The notes below the pieces were generated by a model. The model made no database searches, had not been told where the DNA came from, and saw nothing but the letters and a program-made list of their open reading frames with translations. Made by a program: the position numbers and the translations under genes. Below are positions 1 to 10,450 of a stretch of DNA of 64,000 bases, piece by piece; position 1 is the stretch's first letter; each line of letters begins with the position of its first letter. This DNA is from Craspedostauros australis (taxonomy: Eukaryota; Bacillariophyta; Bacillariophyceae; Mastogloiales; Achnanthaceae): positions 744,001 through 808,000 of the forward strand of contig JAMXDE010000003.1 in assembly GCA_026770025.1 (NCBI GenBank). The letters run 5' to 3'.

Positions 1-1
1 G

Positions 2-1126
2 CGGTTCAAGGTCCAGCACGTCAAGGGGCATGCGGACGCACGGGCGAACCACCAGTTGTCGGACTGGGAGGTTCTCAATGTCGTGGCGGATCACGAGGCC
101 GGCAGACATTGGCGGGCCATCGACCAAGCCCAATCGTGGGGCTCGGTCTCCGGGGCGCCACAGTCAGCGGGCTGGGTAGTTGCAGACCTCAGCGGGCCAG
201 TTTCAGAGGCCAGCTACGAGGCCGTCTCCCAAGCGGCGGCAACTCAGGGCCTGCGCAACAAGTGGCGCCAGCGCTGGGGGTCCGCCGCAAGCCACGCAGT
301 CGATTGGAGGCCCATGATGAGGGCGTCGTCCCGATGGAGAGGCGGCCAGCAACGGGCCATCCTCAAGTTGGCGTCCGGGAACGCGGCGTCCGGCAGGAAC
401 ATGTGCCGGCGTGGGCAGTCTGCCTCCGGGGCCTGCCCCAGGTGCGGGGCCGTCGAAGACAATTGGCATGTGGTGCGCTGCCCAAGCGATGACAGCAAGG
501 CCATATGGGAAGACGCAGTTCAACGAATTCGGAAAGTGATCCAGCCTCCTCGGGTCCGACGAGAGGCGGCCCAACTGCTGGTCAAAGCCCTCCGCATCCT
601 CCAGCAAGGCGGCAACCCGCCGCAAGGCATTCGGCGCACGGCGACGCATGGCATTGAGGTGGCGCAGCATGGTGTCGGTTGGGACGGACTTCTTTGGGGA
701 GGGTGGTCCACCGCATGGGAGCAGTTCAGCCCGAATCCGGAGCCAACAGCAGCGCGGAGACGGCCAGTCCACTGGCAGGCTGATGTGACTCACGAGCTGT
801 GGCTCATGATCCTTCAGCAGTGGACGTCCAGGAACCGCCAGCTGCATGAGGATGGAACGCGCAGCCTGATGGCCCAACGCATGGAGTCGTACTCCACGGC
901 GCTAAGGGAGCTCCCGCTCGCCTCGCTTCCGGTGCATCTTCGCCAGATCGCACAGCAGGTGCCAAGCACGACGCCCAAGAAGGCAGAGTGGCTGCTCGTG
1001 ATGCTCCATGCCATGCCTCACGTGGCCGACACCATCCCCCCAACGCAAGTGGCATGGCTGAGGCGCGCTGTGTCAGAATCCCACCAGTCCGGGCGGCCCG
1101 CCTCGTCGGCAGCCCCGCCTTGCTAG
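2..1126 (+). CDS. C-terminal end of a reverse transcriptase / RNase H retroelement protein (partial)
   Basis: The frame is open from the left edge to a TAG at 1126, so the start lies outside the window. The first 30 residues read like the end of an RNase H domain (HVKGHAD, then LNVVADHEA, the usual His and final Asp context). About 110 residues on is a Cys-x2-Cys...His-x4-Cys zinc-binding motif (CPRCG...WHVVRC) as found after the RT of many non-LTR-like elements. A long Trp-rich tail follows with no domain I recognise. The stretch is far richer in G+C than the DNA to its right and codes with C/G-ended codons, so it may be a transferred or recently inserted element. RNase H plus zinc motif is what I see; the element class is inferred. 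Confidence 0.6.
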   Translation, partial: RFKVQHVKGHADARANHQLSDWEVLNVVADHEAGRHWRAIDQAQSWGSVSGAPQSAGWVVADLSGPVSEASYEAVSQAAATQGLRNKWRQRWGSAASHAVDWRPMMRASSRWRGGQQRAILKLASGNAASGRNMCRRGQSASGACPRCGAVEDNWHVVRCPSDDSKAIWEDAVQRIRKVIQPPRVRREAAQLLVKALRILQQGGNPPQGIRRTATHGIEVAQHGVGWDGLLWGGWSTAWEQFSPNPEPTAARRRPVHWQADVTHELWLMILQQWTSRNRQLHEDGTRSLMAQRMESYSTALRELPLASLPVHLRQIAQQVPSTTPKKAEWLLVMLHAMPHVADTIPPTQVAWLRRAVSESHQSGRPASSAAPPC

Positions 1127-1199
1127 CTTGCATACGCCGCGGCTCGACAGCGCCACCCGGCCAGCATCGCGACACGAACAGGCTCCGACTGCACGACCT

Positions 1200-1958
1200 C
1201 TACTTTATCCGTTCCCGCTGTATGATACATGCAGAATAAACGAGGCGGTACAAAAGCGCCATCGGCGCATAGGTAAAACTATAGTCTATGTGACACAACA
1301 ACAACATGCCTCCCATCAGTTGGGGTTGTAGAATCAGCTTGCTGAAATCTGGATGAGTGAACATATTTTTCTCATTTTCAGCTGCCATTCTCATTGCTGC
1401 ATCCGTCAACACCAAGCAGTTGTGTTGATCGGCGCATATCAACGCATTTATCATGGTGTTCTCTTCGAGATGTTTGCGGGCCAACTCCGCTTCAAGAACA
1501 AGCTTGAGTCGCCAGAAGCCGAACTCATTGGCCACAAGGATCAGCTGTTGCAGACCATCCTGTCCAGTGTGGGTAGGGGTTGGCTGGTGAGAGGCATATG
1601 CATCGTGGTGAGCGCTGGTGTGAGCGCCGATGTGAGCGCCGACGCGAGCAGCAGCGTTGTCACGAACGCTGTCATGAAAGGATATCTTGGCTGTGCAGAT
1701 GCATTGGAGGACGTATCAGACGTGTTTGGGTTGTAGGTTGAGAAGAGGGACGGTCACTTGCATGGGGGCTGCGCCATCTTCGGCGCCATCATTCGCGTGC
1801 TGATGTTGGATTCCTTTGCCGATCAGTGTCTCAATGGATGGGACGGTGATCATGAAGACTTCGGAGTTTGTCTTGATTGGTTGTTGTCGGTCGTCCTGTC
1901 CACATACGAAGATGGTGTCTGCCCTGTTCTCAGGTTGGAAGGATCTGAGCTGTCTTCT
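1200..1958 (-). pseudogene. BTB/POZ-BACK domain, continuation of the ankyrin gene, broken by TGA
   Basis: Read in the frame whose codons end at positions divisible by 3, the minus strand below 1958 gives a BTB-like core (ADTIFVCGQDD, then SEVFMITVPSIETLI). A TGA lies at 1716-1718, followed by YVLQCICTAKISF, a His-rich insertion (GAHIGAHTSAHHD), and a BACK-like helical part (LVANEFGFWRLKLVLEAELA, ALICADQHNC). The part ends at the TAG at 1200-1202. The TGA sits where BTB proteins often have Arg before the YIYT-type segment, so CGA to TGA is likely. The ankyrin and BTB frames differ by one base near 1940-1961. An unrecognised intron is possible, but no convincing GT/AG pair removes both lesions. 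BTB domains usually dimerise or recruit Cullin-3 ligases; that role is inferred. Confidence 0.55.
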
Positions 1959-3346
1959 TCAATGTTGATTTTGGTCCTCTTGTGACTGCTGTGTTTGTGT
2001 TCATTCTCTTGCTTCTTTCGCTTCAACTGCTGTCCCAACTGTTCTTGTGGCTGTTCATTCTCTTGCTCGTTTTGTTGTAAGCGTTGCTGCAGTTGTTGCA
2101 GTTGTGGGTGGACTGAAGGCGAAAGTCCTCTGATGAGGGACTCCATACACTCCAGCTTGCCGTTCATGCATGCCCAATGAAGGGGAGTGTTGCCATAGTT
2201 GTTTTTGCAGTTGATGTCCGCCCCACATGATTCGATGAGGTACTTGATACACTCCAGGTGGCCTTCCCAGCATGCGTGATGAAGGGGAGTGAAACCATCG
2301 TTGTCTTTGCAGTTGGCATTCGCCCCACATGATTCGATGAGGTACTCCACACACTCCAGGCGGCCGTTGTAGCATGCATCATGAAGGGGAGTGAAACCAT
2401 TGTTGGTTTTGCAGTTGGCATTTGCCTCACATGATTCAATGAGGTACTCCACACACTCCAGGTGGCTGCTGCGGCATGCCCAATGAAGGGGAGTGGAACC
2501 ATTGTTGGTTTTGCAATTGATGTCCGCCTCACATGATTCGATGAGGTACTTCACACACTCCAGCTTGCCGTTGTGGCATGCCCAATGAAGGGGAGTGGAA
2601 CCATCATTGGTTTTGCAGTTGATGTCCGCCTCACATGATTCGATGAGGTACTTGACAGACTCCAGCTGGCCGTTCATGCATGCCCGATGAAGGGGAGTGT
2701 AACCATCATGGTCTTTGCAGTTGATGTTCGCCTCACATGATTCGATGAGGTACTTCACACACTCCAGCTGGCCGTTGCGGCATGCGTGATGAAGGGGAGT
2801 GGAACCATTGTTGGTTTTGCAATTGACGTTCGCCTCACATGATTCGATGAGATACTTCACACACTCCAGCTTGCCGTTGTGGCATGCCCAATGAAGGGGA
2901 GTGGAACCATCATTGGTTTTGCAGTTGATGTCCGCCTCACATGATTCGATGAGGTACTTGACAGACTCCAGCTGGCCGTTCATGCATGCCCGATGAAGGG
3001 GAGTGTAACTATCATGGTCTTTGCAGTTGATGTTCGCCTCACATGATTCGATGAGGTACTTCACACACTCCAGCTGGCCGTTGCGGCATGCGTGATGAAG
3101 GGGAGTGATACCATTGTTGTTTTGGCAGTTGACGTTCGCCTCACATGATTCGATGAGATACTTCACACACTCCAGCTGGCCTTCGTAGCATGCCAAATGA
3201 AGGGGAGTGATACGTCCCCTGCCTGTAACCATGTTGACATCAACGCCTTCATTCTGCGTCTTGTTCTGCTTCTTCCATTGCTTCAACACCGACAAGTCAC
3301 CTGCCCAGGCAGCACCAAGGAATTGTTCATTCGTGACATTCGGCAT
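1850..3346 (-). CDS. Ankyrin-repeat protein with Gln-rich coiled-coil tail (first part of an ankyrin-BTB gene)
   Basis: The start is the ATG at 3344-3346 (MPNVTNEQF), giving 498 residues; upstream in-frame sequence lacks another ATG. A short helical N-terminus is followed by 11 consecutive ankyrin repeats of exactly 34 residues (consensus TPLHxAC.NGxLECVKYLIESC.A). A Gln/Glu-rich coiled coil (LQQLQQRLQQ) and a basic cluster (KRKK, HKRTK) follow, possibly nuclear-targeting. Ankyrin stacks bind proteins; no catalytic residues are visible. The end of the frame overlaps, in another frame, DNA that reads as the start of a BTB domain (1200-1958). The stop at 1850 therefore probably reflects a frameshift, and the original protein was ankyrin plus BTB. 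The ankyrin part is confident; whether the gene is still functional is doubtful. Confidence 0.8.
   Translation of the reverse strand: MPNVTNEQFLGAAWAGDLSVLKQWKKQNKTQNEGVDVNMVTGRGRITPLHLACYEGQLECVKYLIESCEANVNCQNNNGITPLHHACRNGQLECVKYLIESCEANINCKDHDSYTPLHRACMNGQLESVKYLIESCEADINCKTNDGSTPLHWACHNGKLECVKYLIESCEANVNCKTNNGSTPLHHACRNGQLECVKYLIESCEANINCKDHDGYTPLHRACMNGQLESVKYLIESCEADINCKTNDGSTPLHWACHNGKLECVKYLIESCEADINCKTNNGSTPLHWACRSSHLECVEYLIESCEANANCKTNNGFTPLHDACYNGRLECVEYLIESCGANANCKDNDGFTPLHHACWEGHLECIKYLIESCGADINCKNNYGNTPLHWACMNGKLECMESLIRGLSPSVHPQLQQLQQRLQQNEQENEQPQEQLGQQLKRKKQENEHKHSSHKRTKINIEEDSSDPSNLRTGQTPSSYVDRTTDNNQSRQTPKSS
2501..3112 (-). repeat. Tandem duplication of a 306-bp block of three ankyrin repeats
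   Basis: Ankyrin repeats 2-4 (about 2807-3112) and 5-7 (about 2501-2806) have the same order of repeat types (HHACRNGQ, HRACMNGQ, HWACHNGK) and differ at only a few bases. The unit is 306 bp, three 34-residue repeats. This is a recent in-frame expansion of the array. Confidence 0.8.
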
Positions 3347-3572
3347 GTTGAGAGGATGGTTGATGGTTGATGGTTGGTGGTCTTTTGGCGTTGGATTGGC
3401 TGTCAAGGAAGTGTGTAGTCTGAGCTATCTACTATGAGGCAGAGATATCGATGGTGTGTCTTCAATAGCTTGTATTAGTATAATATGAGTACTATGCACC
3501 GTGTGATGAATGTGAGTGGCAATTCGATGTCTGTTGTTGATGTGCTCGAGTGTGGGGTTGTGTGGTGTGTTG

Positions 3573-3616
3573 TTGCTGTCTTGTTGCTGTCTTGTTGCTG
3601 TCTTGTTGCTGTCTTG
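3573..3616. repeat. 11-bp tandem repeat TTGCTGTCTTG, four copies
   Basis: Four consecutive copies of TTGCTGTCTTG lie about 230 bp upstream of the ankyrin start codon. The rest of 3347-3767 is T-rich on the plus strand with a short CT run near 3691 and contains no supported gene; it is probably the ankyrin promoter region. Confidence 0.7.
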
Positions 3617-3769
3617 TTCGCACGTGTCCTCTCTTTCTCTCTTTGCGCACAAGCATCGTCGTGTTTGCCTCCTTCTCTTGATCGCACCCCTCTCTCTCTC
3701 TCTGGTTCGTGCGGCTTGGATCCTCCTGTTCCCATCCATCACGAGTATGTACTACTACTTCTACGACTA

Positions 3770-5616
3770 GTGTCTCGTGGCTTGAGTGGAGGCCAATTTT
3801 TTTGGTAACCATTGGTAACAATTGGTAACTAGTCGCATGAGTCAATTTTGACGTAGACGCTGGTACATTTTGTACGTCAGTCCCACGCAAACCGGCCCCA
3901 AAACCACCATTTTTGACACAAACCTCCTCGGCAAGTCCATGCCGCTCCGTTTTTTTGGGCTCTCCTTTGGTGAGCACTCTCATGTGTGGCTTGTAATCAC
4001 ACACTCCAACTTTAGTGGCGATTGGTTGGGTAGTGGTCGAGATCTGTTTGTTTCTTTGGAGCAGGAACTCGTTGATCCCATTCACGAATGCCAATCACCG
4101 CGATGTATCGTGGCGAATTTCTGTGTGCCCCAGCGCGTGTTAACACGCGGTGGAAATGATCACAAAACATTGTGGTGCCAACCATTGTGTTCTTCACATG
4201 CTATGATCAGTTCCTTATATCCTGATATCATCCATTGCGACTTCGTTCATCGTAAAACATTGTAATTGTTTGTGGTTGATTACTTCTGCAATAGCGTTTT
4301 AGTTCTACTCCAGAATTCCGTACACCAGCAACCGTCTTGGCAACAGCAACTTGGATGCATGTGTATCGTTGCGCCCATCCTGCTTGGGAGAGCAATGATC
4401 CCTTGGTTAGCAGCAGTACACAAGAGCAGTCCAGAATAGAGCAGAGTCGACTGTTTGACATCGAGGAGTCCAATCTCGCCATGCTCTGATCGCTCTTCTT
4501 TGGATCTTCCGCATCGCTGAGCATGTGCAACTGCGCCGCGCACAATTTCCACTTGGTGTGAGCACATGCTAGCATATATCGCGTGCGCAATGTAGATGCC
4601 AGTGTTCGATTGGCCTTAGCGGCGCTCAAGACCAGTGTAGAACATCAGGCAACCTCTACAGAACGGTTCGAATGCGGTTTGATAGAGCACGAACAGCGAC
4701 TGCGTCAACGACCCCACCCATCGCATGAGCGCAGGATAGGTGGCTAGTCTTCGCGAGAGTGTAGCAACCAGTGCCAATGAAGACAGTTGTGGCGCGTAGT
4801 CAGGAAGCGATGTTTCCTCGGGAGGATAGTACGCGGTAAAGTGACGAAAAGAACTTGCAATTGATAGATCTTTGGAGGAACTGAGGTTCGAAGACCAAGA
4901 CTACATGGGCGGATTCAGGAGAGGATAATTCGTCTATTGAAAGCAACGGCACGATGATCCGACATCAGCGCGAGGCACAACCTTGCATCAAGTAGAGAGA
5001 CTCAGGTGAGCAGCACAGTACGAATCTACAACACGTAAAAACGCACGATAATGTTTGGCGCCAAGTTTTGTGCGTTCACGGATCGATGATCATGGCTGTC
5101 ACGAGCATTAGTGACTGACTTCAAACACCCAAGACAACACACAAAAGCAATCTGGACCGCTGACCAGCACACCACCCGAAGCAGAATGAAGTGACGAATA
5201 CAGCCATGCCATTCACTTGAGCAATAGACGAAACAGAATTGGATGCGGGTCTTTGGAAGACGGTTGATCGAGATTGGACGAAGAAGCACCAAATTTCTGT
5301 ACCAGAACGTCGTAGACTCTACGCGGTTACCAATGGTTACCAACGAAAAAATACCAAAATCACGTCCGTACGTCGTCCGTATGAAAAAGGCCGATAAAGG
5401 GTAAAAAGAGGCATCAAGATGAACATCAAGCGGAGACCGTTTGCCAACAATGAAGACATCAACAGATAGCTCTCACTCTCCTCTTTCTAATTATGCAAAG
5501 ATGTCGGTCAACGGCCATCAACTCATCGAATGGTTGCTTGTGCCGTCGGCGATATGCCAATGGTTACCAATAGTTACCAATAATTACCAAAAAACCGGAA
5601 ATTAGCCACGAGACAC
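3770..5616. mobile_element. TIR DNA element with TA flanks and subterminal GGTAAC repeats
   Basis: The ends are inverted: GTGTCTCGTGGCT at 3770 and its complement ending at 5616, each flanked by TA (3768-3769 and 5617-5618). Just inside each end are two to three copies of a GGTAACNATT-type repeat in inverted orientation (about 3794-3828 and 5554-5598), with another pair near 5328-5342. TA duplication plus short TIR fits the Tc1/mariner type. The interior has only short minus-strand frames (for example 4228-4629) that I cannot match to a transposase, so the element looks non-autonomous or degraded. Ends seen directly; superfamily inferred. Confidence 0.55.
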
Positions 5617-5618
5617 TA

Positions 5619-7496
5619 GTAGTACATGAACAACAACAAGAAGGAAGACAACAGAGGGTTCTGACAACAACAGGGTTCTGTTGTGTGGCATTGTCGAAAC
5701 GAGAATCTTCGACTGATACGACTATGAGTCAGATCACCAAAGAAGATCAATGACTGTGTTGACATCTGTCGAAGCACAACGAATGCGAAAGATCGTTGAT
5801 GGTGACACCCAAGTGGTTCGAAATGGTCGTTGGGTGTTTCCATTGGTCTGAACGGTCTTTCGGCCTTGAGTCTGCCTCCAACAACTCGACTTCAGTCACA
5901 ATCAACACCACATCAATTCGAAGCAAACAATGTGAAAGTCTTCGGAGGCAGAGATACAGAGAGACAGAGACAGAGGAAGCTGTTCTCACCACCACCACCA
6001 TGTGCACCATGACCCACACTTTCTTGCGTCATCGTGGCATCTGCAAGACTGTTGACTCTCGTCCGCCTGCCATCGCAAGCACCAACTCGAGGTGTGAAGC
6101 AATGCCCCGAACAACGATGAAGCCACCGATGTGACTGCCTTTGTTGATTTCGACCCATCTCAGTTGGATTTGGCCGGTTGCCATCCCACCGCATCGCAAG
6201 CATCACCATCTGCACAGTCAACAAGAGTCCTCAACATCAAACCAGCACCCGACCAACACCACATGCATATTGGGATGGGTTGACACGTTCAGCAATCAAC
6301 AGGCGGAGCGATACCGTGCCTCCTCCAATGTTCCTGCCGCACGGACCACCAACATATGATACCATGCGCGTTCTATCCATAGGCAGAAGCGCCATCGTCT
6401 TGGCTCGTGATTTCCAAAGCATTCATGCTCAACCGAGGCGATCGACAGGAACATCCGCCTCACAAATGAAGTTGGGAGCACCACGAAGGAGGACATGCGG
6501 GTGTACGGTGCGCACATGGGCCATGGATTGCTGACCGCGTGCTTCTTGTACCATACGGAACTCTGTGTCAGCCATGATCCGCAATATGGTACTTGCACTC
6601 TGCATGGGGTTGCTTGTTGGTTGGTTGGTTTCTTCTTTTGCTCGTCAAGCTCTCTGGATGCTTGGACTGCGCTGGCTCGTCGGTTCTTGTTTTTCCACCA
6701 CGCTGGCACTGCTCGCTTCGAAGATTGGAATGGATGGTGCCCTGGCATGTGTTGCTATAACAGTGAGTGATCGCTCCTTCTAGGACTTGGCAAGGCTCTC
6801 CACTTCAGTTTTGGCACAATGGTGGGAGTGCAACTCATGGAGAGACGAGGACAATAGCGTGATACGAGACGGTCGATGCAACCGTGTACCAACCATTCTC
6901 CTCGTGGCTTCTCATTATTTTCCTCTGCCTTGTTCGCCATGTGGTCTTCGTAGATCGCCTCTTCCAGAAACTTGGATTGGCTGGCATCGGCACTGTCGCT
7001 TTGCATCTGCTTGGTAGTGTGACTTGGAGTAGAGAGTGCTCTGTGTGTGAATCCGGTGGCACAGTGACGATGGCATGGCTTGTGAAAATGCTGCTGTCAT
7101 GCGTCCTTTGTCTGCGCAACGAACCAACAACGATGCTGATGGCAGAGTGCGGATGGAACCACAGATGTCCAATCTGCTCATGAATGACATCAGCAACATC
7201 CGTCTGTGCGTATGTATCGTAGAGAGCAGACCAGACTCGTGGTAGACGAGGCAGAGGCAGCCTAGGAGCAGTATCCAGCCCTTCAATCTCTTGGAACATC
7301 TGGTGACTTCATCACAGCGTTTTATTGCACGGGCAGATCTAGTACATGCGGTACTGTTCCAAACATACATAGAGAAGTACAGTCTATTCGTATGTATCTT
7401 ACATTACCGGGACGTGGATCTACCATACCTCTATGAGTATGATACAAATACGGAGCGGCCCCTCCATCTCATTCCATCCCATCGTGTCGTGATGCA
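5619..7496. other. Region without a confident gene; weak hydrophobic frame 6574-6783 (+)
   Basis: No frame here has a recognisable domain. The best candidate is a plus-strand ATG frame at 6574 (69 residues, two hydrophobic stretches such as MVLALCMGLLVGWLV). It is followed by a GTGAGT that could be a splice donor near 6761 and another hydrophobic stretch near 6960-7020 (KLGLAGIGTVALHLLG). These could be exons of a small membrane protein, but antisense frames are equally long, so I do not call a gene. Confidence 0.3.
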
Positions 7497-9619
7497 TCAC
7501 GGGGTGGGAGTTTTGGTACCATTCATCAAGGGATGGCGGTGCTGAGACGTGCTCTTGCTCCTGATCGCTTTCTGTTGTGCGAGTTGCAGTGGTTTTGTGC
7601 CAGACGGCTTCTCATGGTAGACAGCATCGCGAGTCGACGATCTGCTTCGTCCACGACGATTTGATTGAAGGGTCCTGCGTGATGACGAATGTTTGTTGCC
7701 ATGCTGTTGTTTGCCATGTCGTCCATCTTCATCTCGCTCATTGTTGTGCCGTTCAACGCTGTAATTTCGACATCCTCTTGATCTGCTTCGTTGTCGCGCC
7801 GATGGTGATCATTCATCGGAGGACTTCCTTCGCCCATCTTCGCCATGTGGTGTCGATTGGCTACGGCCACGTTGATTTGGTCTTCATGAACTTCGTCGGG
7901 CATGCTTTCAGGAAGGTGAGCCCTTGCGCCATTGCAAACCAGTACCAGTGGAGTGTACATTTGAGTTGGTTTTGCGTGAACTCGAGGCTGCGCTCACATC
8001 ATCCAAACTGCCAGATGTTCCTTGTCTCCGCGATGATGGCGACGAGTCCATCGATACTTGCGCAGTTCTTCTATGGCCGTGATCGGACGGGCTTCGACGA
8101 CTCCGCGCCGATGGCGAGCGGCGGCTTCTTCCAGAGGAGGACGTGTGAATTTCTCCGTCACGACGATGACGAAATGATGGCAAACGCTCCACACTGTTTG
8201 ATCTTGACGATGTCGCGTGCGGCTTGCCACTGGTGTGCTGTGCGCTTTTCCGCCGATGCCGTGGCGACGGTGATATCAATGATGATGACACGTCTCTTGT
8301 TTTGCTGGTGTGGTGGCGTTGGGGGCCATTGCCAAGCACCTTGGAGAACGTTTCCTTTCCTTGATCACATCGCGCAGAGCACCCGTGCTTCGTCCGCGTG
8401 AACGTCGTTGCTTTGAGTCTTCGCTTGGGCACAACGAACTGCGTGCGGATCTGTTGCGAGAAGGAGCCACCTGGTCCTTCTTGCTCGATTGCAATTTGAT
8501 TCCCAAACTCAAAGATCCAGGACTGGATGAGGCTTGGGGTGCTGTCGAGACACCTCCTTGTTCGCGTTCGATCTGTTGAAGATTGAGTTTGGATTTGGGC
8601 TGTGATGATGACGACGATGATGACGATGACGCCTTTGCAGATGCTTTGGTCAAGGCAAGATCGGCCCATTGCGATGGTCGAGATTCGAGAGATGGTCATA
8701 GCTTCGATTTGGCAGGATTGGTCGACGACACTTCACGTCATGATGATCGTTTGGCCTTGAGGATGCTTTCCAACGTTGACCTGTGCTTGTTCAACAATGA
8801 AGACTGCTGTCGCTGTTCATGTGTGCGGCTGAAGGGGGCTGGTGTAGATACCGCGCTCTGACCTCCAGGTGTGACAGGGGCCTCGAGGCTTCTCCCACCG
8901 TTCGTTGCAGCAGCGCTTGTCGCAACGTCGACGCCGTCATCGTCGTGGAGACTTGGCAGATTGGAGAGTGACTCCAGGTTCTTGCTGCATGACTTTTTCA
9001 ATGTCGCAACCCGGGATAGAGCCGGGGTGCTGGCTGCACTCATCGCGCCTGGTGTGCCGGATGTGCCTGGCTTGTTGTGCCCATCCTTCGAGAATTCCAA
9101 GAATCTCAAGAACTCCAAACTCTTGCTCCTCGATTTGGCGCTGCTGGTCGTTCCGTTGGAATTCGTTTGTGTCCTTGGCCTGCGTCTCCGACTCTGGGAA
9201 AGCATCATCTTGTCTTGACTGCTCCGTTCGCGGGCTGCGCCAAGTGCTGGGGCTGTGGCGAAGCTGAGTCCACCTGGGGTGTTTGGTGCCGGTATGGATT
9301 CGTTGGTGTTGAACTTGCTGGAATCAAGGGAGCCGAATGACATCTCGTGAGCTTGCATGTTGAGCATGTCCAGACTCTTCGCACGTGATCGTTTCACAGC
9401 CGAAGCTTTCGCATCTTGTGCTGTACTTCTATTGGCGCTGCTTGGTGTATCTGCGCTGACACTCGCACAACCACCTGATTTTGCAGCTGGTTTGGCCTCT
9501 TTGGCGACGCCAGTGGGCTTGCTCGCCTTCGATTTTGTGTCGGCCTGTTGCGGTTGCTTAATCTCCGTTTGCTTCTCTGCTATCAGTCTGACACCGTCCT
9601 CTTCCAGAAACTGTAATCG
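7497..9619 (-). pseudogene. Ser/Arg-rich low-complexity protein gene, decayed
   Basis: From 9619 down to 8738 one minus frame is open and shows degenerate repeats: a KSLDML / KSLEFL / KNLESL / STLESI motif, alternating with TPGGLSFATAPAL / TPGAMSAASTPAL / TPGGQSAVSTPAP. The same frame continues past TGA codons at 8738 and about 8699 through a poly-Ser run and another PG.LS repeat to 8276. An adjacent frame then carries an RS-like stretch (SGRSRRSPSARSRRSPS) to 7908 and, across further TGAs, to 7497. Every in-frame stop is TGA where CGA (Arg) would fit. No enzyme domain is visible. A 5' exon may lie at about 9630-9956 in another frame (ATG at 9954-9956). Alternatives are several small introns rather than decay. 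Confidence 0.45.
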
Positions 9620-9810
9620 TCATGACCGCACGGGCTGGACGAAGGTTCGAACAGAGTACCAGGCTGGACGCTTTGCTGTGGCAACTCCCAGAATAGTAGA
9701 TAGTACTCATGGAAGGTTCCAGACTCATATCACGGGTCAAGGTGCGGAGCAACTCGCGAGTCTTCCCACAATGCCTCTTGGATGTCAATGACTCATCATC
9801 TTGTCTGATT

Positions 9811-9834
9811 GTTTGCGTTTGCGTTTGCGTTTGT
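9811..9834. repeat. GTTTGC hexamer microsatellite
   Basis: About four copies of GTTTGC, the last imperfect. On the minus strand it encodes a Gln-Thr run in the possible 5' exon of the Ser/Arg-rich gene. Confidence 0.6.
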
Positions 9835-10014
9835 GGTATTATACCGATGTGGAGGGATGCGGCATCGTTGGAGTGGTCGCCATCGCCATCGTCGAACAGA
9901 GTTGCACCACATGGAGAGAACAGAGAGGTGACGTTCGTTGCGATTGTGTGTGTCATCGTGAACAACCACCAAGTCGTCCCAACTCGACAAATTGAAGTTG
10001 TCGGCAAACGTACG

Positions 10015-10450
10015 ACTATGCATTTACGCACCAGCTTGGTGCAGCCCCTGGCCTCGCCTGGAGCTGCCCTCGCCCGTAGCTGCCCTCGCCCGTAGCTGCC
10101 CTCGCCAATCCTCTAAAGAGAGCCATTTCTAACGCAGGACATAGCAATAGTACCATACACTCTTTGCATCTTTCTACTCCAGGGTAATACCAGAATCACG
10201 GAATGGCATCCTCTGCGGTTGTGCAATGGTGTGCAATGTGCAATACTCTATACTGTACTGTACTGTACTGTACTGTACTGTACTGTACTGTACTGTACTG
10301 TACTGTACTCGTATTCATCGATGTAATGGCATGCAATGGCATGTAATGTATGTCAGGGTGTGGTGTGTGGTGACGGCGCAATGTGCTCATTGTTGGCAGC
10401 AGCATACTGGTATGAGCGCTTCGGTTTCTCGGGCTGTCTCGAGGCCGCTC
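10015..10450. repeat. 3' flank of ATPase copy 1, duplicated at 61,705-62,092
   Basis: From ACTATGCATTT onward this stretch matches the DNA just 3' of ATPase copy 2, including GGTGCAGCCCCTGGCCTC and GCAATAGTACCATACACTC. It marks one boundary of the segmental duplication. To its left the two loci differ: the Ser/Arg-rich gene here, a 10-bp satellite at copy 2. Confidence 0.85.
10251..10305. repeat. TACTG pentamer microsatellite, 11 copies
   Basis: Eleven consecutive TACTG units lie in the ATPase 3' flank. The matching place in copy 2 (about 61,925-61,940) has essentially one unit plus a variant, so the array expanded here or collapsed there. Confidence 0.85.

Noticed and set aside
4228-4629. 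Minus-strand frame as a Tc1/mariner transposase piece
   Set aside because: I looked for the DDE/DDD motifs and the NSPDLN-type segment and found none that aligns without several frame changes.
7577-8401. Plus-strand 274-codon Cys/His-rich frame
   Set aside because: It is the antisense of the Ser/Arg-rich gene; its His/Cys richness reflects Ser/Arg codons on the other strand.
1716-9619. TGA as a recoded sense codon in this organism
   Set aside because: Copia frames of 1,482 to about 1,830 codons contain no internal TGA, and two of them end in TGA, so TGA behaves as a stop; decay is simpler.
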